Shown here: positions 16,207-22,391 of the stretch, in pieces | Position numbering within the stretch: the first letter of the stretch is position 1 | How the letters are laid out: each line of letters begins with the position of its first letter | From: a virus | Length of the DNA stretch: 22,391 nucleotides | Virus record (IMG/VR): IMGVR_UViG_3300035698_008901 | Location: 1 to 22,391 of that record | Reading direction: 5' to 3' (one strand) | Translations under genes and position numbers: made by a program | Notes under the pieces: generated by a model | The model's input: the letters and a program-made list of their open reading frames with translations, nothing else | The model's database searches: none | Told to the model about the DNA's origin: nothing

Positions 16207-18655
16207 GTTCAATGCATCTGAGAAACAAGCCTTAGCACTGGAGTATCTTACAGACGATATTACCAGAGAGCTTGGGTATGGTGGTTGAGCTGGATGAGGT
16301 AAATCTTATATAGGGGTCACACGGCTCTGGATGATGGCACACAAATATCCTGGGACCAGATGGTTCATCGGACGTAAAGAGTTATCCAATCTTGTAAAAA
16401 CGACACTAAATACATATTACAAGTTTGGGCAAGATTACAAGATACCAATGCACCTTATGGGTAAGCTCGATAAAAAGTATAACATTATAAAGTTTTTAAA
16501 CGGGAGCGAGATACTGTTATTGGATTGTGCGACACAGCCAGCTGACCCATTATTTACAAGATTTGGTTCTCTTGAGTTGACTGGATGATTTATAGATGAG
16601 TCGAATGAAATCGACGAACAAGCTATTACTATCCTCAAGACAAGAATATCAAGACAGAAGAATAAGGAGTATTGATTGATACCTAAGCTATTAGAAACCT
16701 TTAATCCTGACCAAGGACACGTTAAAAGGAGGTTCTGGACCCCATACAAGAAGGGGGTGCTACCTAAGACTAGGCAGTTTATACCAGCCCTGGCTACCGA
16801 TAATAAATATATTGACCCTGAATATATAGTGCAGCTACAGAATAGTGATGAGATTACTAGACAGAGACTTTTGTTTGGAAACTTCGAATGGAGTACCAAT
16901 GAAGGTAAATTGTTCAGATATGACGAGATTAACGATTTGTTCACAACTAATGTGGATGAGAAACTTAATGTTATGTTCCTTACTTGTGATGTTGCCAGAT
17001 TAGGTAACGATAAGACAGTAATCTGAGTACGAAGATGATATGAATGTATCAAGATTATAACTTATGCACAGAATACTATAGACGAAGTAGCTACAAGGAT
17101 TAAAGACCTAGAAGAAGAATATTCTATCAGCCGTAGTAATATATGTATAGATTCTGATGGGGTATGATGTATGGTTGAATGAACACAAGTGTTTACACTA
17201 GATTGACGAAAAAATATCGAAGATTTAACACTATGACAGCATATTTATTCAAAAACTATGGATGGTAAGGTTTCTACTGAAGTAGTTATGGATATTGAGA
17301 TACACGAAAACACTAGGACAATAAAGTCTTCTAATTGATATGAGTTTAGTCAATGACATTTTTTGCCAATACAGTCAAGAAAAGAACATCCAGTAAAGTT
17401 ACATAGTCGAGATTGGGTAATGAAACCATGAAAAACTAAGAGAGGTAAACAATATTTTTTACAAAATGATTTTAATTGGGAGGGTTTTGATTATATTTAT
17501 AGGTCTGATAATACATTGCGTGCTATGCCTAATTGATGAATAAATAAGTTTAAAAATTGAAGGACTATAGAATGATATAAATTAGCTAGATTATTGTGAC
17601 GGTTTGTATCCGAATGATATTTTGATTGAAGATACTTTTGTCTTTGCCAGTCAAAGAAAAGTCCCCATATAGCCGATATAGAAAAATCAATTAGTGATTG
17701 CTGATTGTCTATTGTTAGGTCTGAAAGCAAAGCTGGCGAGTGTTTTTGGAAGATAGGGAATAAGCCCATATTAGAGTTTCTAAAAAAAGAATGTTATATC
17801 GCTGGATGAGACTGAGAGCATAGAAGTTATAATAAAAAAGTTCCAAACTTTATTAAGAAGTGAAACAAAAAAATTATCAATAATTTCTTAGAGACATATA
17901 ATTATTGAGACTGATATATCCATAAATGAACTGGTAAGATGTATTACTCAACAGCTAGTAAAATATTAGCAGAAGATATATTAGAGCTTATATACAAGAA
18001 AGGTTGATATTGAAATATAATACTTCACGCAAAGAAATGAAGTAAAAGTGAAATATTTGGTAGAAAAATCACTAGGGGACATGATGTACGATGTATATAT
18101 GAATATAAAAACCCCTCTATATGTATTACACCTAATGTTGTTGAAGATAAACTAAGTACAGTATATGACCTTAGGATTTCTTGAGAATCTAAGTTATTTA
18201 TGTGTAGATTTAGTGATTGAAGATGATTCTGGTCACATAATGGTTGAGTCGCTGATTTGTTAAGAGGATGTGTAAACTTTGTTAATAACCAATCACCATT
18301 CAAATTCGAGATAGAGAAAAAATGATTCGTAGTTAGGAATTTTGCGAACCTGAAAGCTCAGTGCTATTTTCAGCTAAAGGAGATGATGGAGCGTAGGAAA
18401 TTGAGAGTGTATGCTGATTGAGAAATCAGAGACCATCTTAGTGCCGAGCTAGAGAATATATATCTGAAAGATTATGACACCGACGGGAAGATTAGGATAG
18501 AATGAAAAGATGACCTAAGGAAAAGGTTGAACAGGTCTTCTGATTTCGCTGATATGCTTATGTTTAGGATGATTTGGGTTATCAAGAAAACCGAATCAGA
18601 GAATAGTTGAGATGAATGAGTATACGAAACAGAATGGGATGAGTTATTATACTAG
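16184..18655 (+). CDS. terL: Terminase large subunit carrying an intein, 823 aa precursor
   Basis: The ATPase part has Walker A YGGGAGGGKS (TGA on two of the Gly) and a Walker B-like LTGGFIDESNEIDEQA segment. The nuclease part has the first Asp at CDVARLGND, the second at CIDSDGVG, and the last at SSDFADM. It pumps DNA into the capsid and cuts concatemers. Residues 329-686 are an intein placed right after DSDGVG; removing them gives GGVADLLRGC and a 465-aa protein of normal TerL size. About 13 of 36 extein glycines are TGA. The following hairpin ends the packaging operon. Splicing is not shown. Confidence 0.9.
17168..18241 (+). mobile_element. LAGLIDADG intein in TerL, 358 aa, Gly at +1
   Basis: Starts C329 with CMVEGTQVFTLDGRKNIEDL (intein block A). 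A block B-like part has GHFLPI (H392) with Ser rather than Thr before it. Two LAGLIDADG elements follow: LLGRFVSEGYFDG (470-482, acidic E477) and FLETYNYGDGY (568-578, acidic D576). Block F is VYDLRI (660-665), but the usual block F His is not seen. The C-terminal dipeptide H685-N686 is present. The next residue is Gly, not Cys/Ser/Thr. About 26 of 36 glycines are TGA, versus about 13 of 36 in the extein, which suggests a different origin. Homing endonuclease function and splicing are inferred from family. Confidence 0.8.
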
Positions 18656-18681
18656 TAATATATAGAACATATATATTTGAT

Positions 18682-18711
18682 AAGTAGGTTTAGAACAACC
18701 TACTTTTTTTT
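18682..18711 (+). terminator. Rho-independent terminator after terL
   Basis: AAGTAGGTT, loop TAGAAC, AACCTACTT form a 9-bp stem, followed by a run of T. It lies 27 nt after the TerL stop and before the portal gene, so portal and later genes need read-through or their own promoter. Confidence 0.8.
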
Positions 18712-18715
18712 ATTG

Positions 18716-18762
18716 TATATATAGGTATAGTGCAGTTAGAATTTATCTCGTACCTATATATA
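18716..18762 (+). promoter_or_regulatory. 12-bp inverted repeat ending at the portal start codon
   Basis: TATATATAGGTA (18716-18727) and TACCTATATATA (18751-18762) are perfect inverted repeats with a 23-nt loop. The right arm includes the A of the ATG, and the 14-mer TACCTATATATATG is shared with another gene start. The structure could hide or expose the start, or be an operator. Confidence 0.5.
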
Positions 18763-20699
18763 TGGAAAATACTGCGAACGTGATGTCACAAGAAGATAAA
18801 AATTTGTTATTATCCCAGGTAGATAGGGAGTATAACCAAGGTTTTGATTATGTTAGACAAAAACGTGAACAGTACAGAGATAGGATAAAAAGATGGAACA
18901 GACAACAGAAAGATACATCTAAAATCAATATCAATATGGTAGCGAACGCTATCGACACAATGATAGCAACTTCATATACTGATGGGTTGACTGTTAATTT
19001 TGCACCAGCTGATGGTTGGATAGGGCAAGAGAAGGCAGATAACCTGAATTTCATGGCAGAATTTGATAACAACGAGGACGACTACCAACAATTATACTAT
19101 CAAAAGGAACAAGATAGATATTTTTTCGGTGTTGGAATTAGATACAAATATGGTTGGGATGATATTAGAAAGATACCATTATTTATGACTATCAACCCGT
19201 TATGTTGGATACCTGACCCAATCCCTAGCCAAACAGGGAAATACGATGGTAGTAACTACAGATACCATGGTGTAGAGTTCACAACAACTATGATGGACCT
19301 TATGGCAGACGAAAGCTACGATAGAGAGGTTCTTGACTGAGTAGTTAGAAGTTATTTCTCAGACGAGACTACACAGAACTGGCTAGCTTATGCTGAGGCA
19401 TATAACTATATAATGCCTACAACTTGTGATGGGCTGAAAACTAATTTTAGTTTAGATGTATACCATCATTTCACAAACTTCCAAAATAAGAAATACTTAG
19501 TTACTACATGAGCGGACAGAAAAGATGTGCTAAGAATCAAAGAAATAAAACCAGTACTAGCAGAAGAAAAGAAAGACCCTACAAAGGTTGATTTTCCTAT
19601 TATCTTGAATTACTGGAAACCTAGAAGAAACGACCCGTTTGGGGAATCGGTACCAGATAAACTGGACGACAAACAGATAGCTAAAACGATATTGTTCAAC
19701 CTGAATATCATCAAAGCTAAAAAAGAGGCGTTAGGTGGTGACTTTATCTGGAACAGTAGATTGATAAAGAATAAGAACGATATACTTAAACCGACAACGA
19801 ACTGAAGAAATATATTCGTAGATACGATGGAGCCATTAGGTAATGTAGGTATGGAAATCCCTAGAAGCCAAATAAAGATGGATACGTTCACAATGATGAA
19901 CGCTATAGACAACGAAGGGAAGTTTGATGTGAATATGGATGCACAGCAGCAATGAGTTATTAGTTCTGGTAGAACTACGGCAACAGAAAGCCAAATTGCA
20001 CAAGCCAATTCTAATATTATAGGGTTACTCAATAACAAAATAAACTCACGAGGAGACAAGAGGTTCCGATTCGAACGATGGAGGGGTTACCAGGAGAATT
20101 TCAGCTCAGCTGATAAAAAAAACCTGGTTATAAACTCGAACTTTGAGTATAAGTCTCTGTCTATATGAAAGGACGATTTCTTTACTAGACAGATTCCATT
20201 TATTATAATCGGTACCAAGTGAGACGTACAATGAGCGAACGAGAAACAGCAAATGTTTTGGGATAAATATTTGGCGATGTGGTTGCAAGACCCTACAACT
20301 CCAGATGTTAGTAAAAACATAGCGAAGAGGATGTTGATGAGATGTAACGGGAAAACCCCGAACGAAATCAATGTACTAGTTCCACTTACACAATTTGAAA
20401 GGAAAGCTTATGACTATCTTGGGATGGTCAACCTAGATATAGTACCAGAGAGTCTATTCAACAATCCACCAGAATCATTGTGGACGTTTTGGGTATATCT
20501 ACAGAAAGCTGACGATACTAAAGCAAAAACAGTAGTGATGCAAGCGATTCAAAAAGCTTTGAATAACGCACCACCACCAGCACAGATGGGATGAGCTTTT
20601 GACGAGATGGCGAACTCTCAAAATAATGTGGTTATGAGCCAAGCTGTTCAACAGCCGACCGCTCCACCAAATAGAGGGGATTTGAATCCCTCACAGTAG
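18762..20699 (+). CDS. Portal protein, 645 aa
   Basis: The position (directly after TerL and before scaffold and capsid) and size fit a portal. The sequence has the start ENTANVMSQEDKNLL, a helical first part with WNRQQKD, then NINMVANAIDTMIATSYTDGL and a core with PLFMTINPLCWIPDP and YWKPRRNDPFG, typical of P22/SPP1-type portal proteins; there is a Gln-rich C-terminus with a Pro-rich end (QQPTAPPNRGD). The portal forms the dodecameric DNA channel and docks TerL. About eight of some 36 glycines are TGA, lower than in the early genes. A hairpin-like GGGATT/AATCCC lies at the 3' end, but in the coding sequence. The family call is based on position plus general pattern. Confidence 0.8.
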
Positions 20700-20721
20700 T
20701 TTTATTTAGTTACCTATATGT

Positions 20722-21039
20722 ATGAGCAATTTAGCTGAAGCACTGGAAGCATTAAAGACTACCGATGCACGAAAAGCCATATTAGATGACCTTGATGCTT
20801 CATCGAAGTATAGAAAGGACAATCTATTATGATTCAATGCTGATATGTTGGGATTAGACTTCGACCAGAAGTTCTCACAACATGATGTATGGAGAAGTGA
20901 ACTTAGATGGATAGAATTCCTTAGGAATATGCCAGACAAGATTATCGCTATGGAGGAAGTGAAGGAAAACAAAGAGACCGCAACAAAGGACTCAGAAATT
21001 CAAGAAAATATTGACGCTCTTGAAGGAATGAATATTTAG
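20722..21039 (+). CDS. Small head-region protein, 105 aa
   Basis: Begins MSNLAEALEALKTTDARKA; helical, with a central aromatic part (VWRSELRWIEFLRNMPDK) and a strongly acidic C-terminus. One Gly (LLGF) is TGA. It follows the portal by 22 nt and has the motif TACCTATATGTATG at its start. It is between portal and scaffold-like genes, so a head assembly role is likely, but the family is unknown. Confidence 0.6.
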
Positions 21040-21162
21040 TCAAAGCGACGAAGCAGCTTAGATATTATATCTAGTATATAGCTTCAGTTATGTACGAAGA
21101 TATAATCACGCATCTTCTCGCCCTTGTATAAGGCATATTTTATACTCTTAATTATCAAAAAG
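21040..21162. other. Intergenic spacer with hairpins
   Basis: No gene of credible length. It contains GAAGAT/ATCTTC (21096-21101 and 21111-21116) and a GATAT/ATATC palindrome near 21061-21071. A 13-codon ORF (21090) is not supported. Confidence 0.35.
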
Positions 21163-21837
21163 ATGACTGATTGAACTAACCAAGCTATGGTTGAGGCAGA
21201 AATCAACTGAAATGTCAACATCGACTGAACTGTTAAAGAAGGTACTGAAACTACAGAAGTTGTAGAGGAGGTAGTGGAAGAAGTAGTAGAGGAAGAAGTT
21301 GAAGAAGTAAAAGAGGAAGAGAAAGTAGTTGAAGAAAAACCTGAGACTAAAAAATCTGACTCGGTAGCCAAGATTCTTAAACAAAGAAACGAAGCTAGAG
21401 CGAAAGTTAAAGAACTAGAATCGAAAGACGCTACAACTGAAGACTTAGCTAAAAAAGTAGCAGAGATGGAAGAAACTATGGCATCTAATGCCCTAGAAGC
21501 TGAGGAGAAAATCGAATCAGCAACATTCTTCGAAAAGAACCCTATTGCAAAGGAATTTGAAGCAAACATCAAAGAGATTAAGGACTGAAAAGACCTATCT
21601 TATGAAGACGCTTTCCAATTATATGCAGCACAGAACAAACCTGAATTACTTATGGATGAGCAATACAGGAACAAGTCTACATCCACTACTAACCTAAACT
21701 GAGTAACGAAAGTAGAAACCACAAACAAAACAAACCCAACAGCTGATGACTTAGCAAAGATGTCAGATGATGAGTTGATAGATTGGGGTAATGCTCAAGG
21801 GAAAAGGGATAGAGCTAGTAAAGGATATAGCAACTAA
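21163..21837 (+). CDS. Scaffolding-like protein, 224 aa
   Basis: Begins MTDGTNQAMVEAEINGNVN with three TGA glycines. A highly acidic repeat of Val-Glu pairs follows (VEEVVEEVVEEEVEEVKEEE), then a long coiled-coil part (AKILKQRNEARAKVKELES) and a C-terminal part with SYEDAFQLYAAQNK and MSDDELIDWG. This acidic, coiled-coil layout immediately before the capsid gene is typical of phage scaffolding proteins, which guide capsid assembly and are then removed. Five of nine glycines are TGA. The start is the first ATG after the spacer; Met9 is an internal alternative. Confidence 0.65.
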
Positions 21838-21865
21838 ACTTTTAAATTATTAATTTTAAATCAAA

Positions 21866-22391
21866 ATGGCAAACGCAATTACAGCTTTTAGTCCTGAATA
21901 TCGAAGTGCTAGAGCTCAAAGACTATTGAAAAAAACACTTGTATGTAGAGAAATCTCTAACATGGAAGAGAGAAGTACTCTAAGAAACTGATTAAAAGTA
22001 CACAGACCTTACTATTCTGATATCGTAGTTAATGACTACACTAAAGGAACAGCGGTTACAGCACAAGACATTACAGCTACAGACGAATATCTTACAGTTG
22101 ACCAAACAAAAGAAGCTACTGTATATATCGACGAAATTGATGTAATGCAAAATAAGTATGACACAGCTAACTTATACATCGACAGAATCTCATACGCTTT
22201 GAAAAAAGATATTGATGGTGCTTTCTTGTCTGAAGTAGCAAACATGACATACACAGTAGATGATGGAACATTCGGTGGAACAGCTGGAAACGGATATGCA
22301 GCAACTGTTGCTAACGTATTCAAACTATTCACAACTGTTGAAGCAGAAATGAATACTTACAACATCGAAGATACTAAATCTTGGTTCGCAG
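21866..22391 (+). CDS. Major capsid protein, 5' part (truncated by the window)
   Basis: 175 complete codons, open to the window end. Begins MANAITAFSPEYRSARAQ, then LKVHRPYYSDIVVNDYTKG and EYLTVDQTKEATVYIDEIDVMQNKYD. The last block (L-T-V-D-Q-x-K, V-x-I-D-E-I-D) is typical of P22-like/HK97-fold coat proteins. The coat protein forms the capsid shell. Only one of eight visible glycines is TGA. It follows the scaffold gene by 28 nt. The remaining part is outside the window. Confidence 0.75.

Noticed and set aside
16435-17052. 205-aa minus-strand ORF
   Set aside because: Antisense shadow of TerL, which has clear ATPase and nuclease motifs on the plus strand.
21090-21131. 13-codon ORF before the scaffold gene
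   Set aside because: Too short and with no supporting context beyond an ATG.
21084-21572. 162-aa minus ORF, Ser-rich
   Set aside because: Complement of the acidic scaffold repeat; Ser/Thr richness comes from reading GAA/GTA codons on the other strand.

Overview
This window is part of a double-stranded DNA tailed-phage (Caudoviricetes) genome or prophage that must be read with UGA as glycine (translation table 25). That code is known from Absconditabacteria (SR1) and Gracilibacteria, so the likely host is one of these ultra-small, host-dependent bacteria. The evidence is internal. TGA falls on invariant glycines in unrelated families: the Walker A loop of the terminase, the GD, GNHD and GHxH motifs of a metallophosphoesterase, the TGNGLH motif of a primase, and the GEESGG motif of an M20 peptidase. 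TAA and TAG still end genes, and TGG encodes Trp. Read with the standard code the window looks like fragments; read with table 25 it becomes about 40 tightly packed genes. I called all genes by hand with this code.

Layout. Positions 1-13255 are a leftward (minus-strand) early/middle module. Positions 13256-14085 are a gene-free divergent control region. Positions 14086-22391 are a rightward (plus-strand) packaging and head module.

The leftward module, in transcription order, holds: two small proteins; a terminator; a 21-residue membrane peptide; an unknown 255-aa protein; a large CxxC zinc-ribbon protein; an M20/PepT-like peptidase; a second 21-residue membrane peptide and terminator; a DUF6291-like replication protein; a fused AEP primase-RecA helicase; two HNH endonucleases; a RusA-like resolvase; small ORFs; a 212-nt GC-richer, apparently pseudoknotted RNA; a ParB-like DGQHR protein; a single-stranded DNA-binding protein with an acidic PF tip; a NinB-like recombination protein; an HTH protein; a lysozyme-like protein; small membrane proteins; a metallophosphoesterase; and a gene leaving the window.

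The rightward module holds: an HTH-like protein; an HExxH metallopeptidase-like protein; an intergenic stretch with inverted repeats; a coiled-coil protein; TerS; two small ORFs; TerL interrupted by a 358-aa LAGLIDADG intein; a terminator; the portal; a small head-region protein; a scaffold-like protein; and the start of the major capsid protein.

The most notable items are the TerL intein (Gly where a Cys/Ser/Thr +1 nucleophile is expected, and far richer in TGA than its host protein), the structured RNA at 4389-4600, an HNH gene that runs 104 nt into rusA in another frame, and a shared start-site motif TACCTATATATATG that replaces a normal Shine-Dalgarno at several late genes. All family assignments come from reading motifs by eye; no database search was possible.
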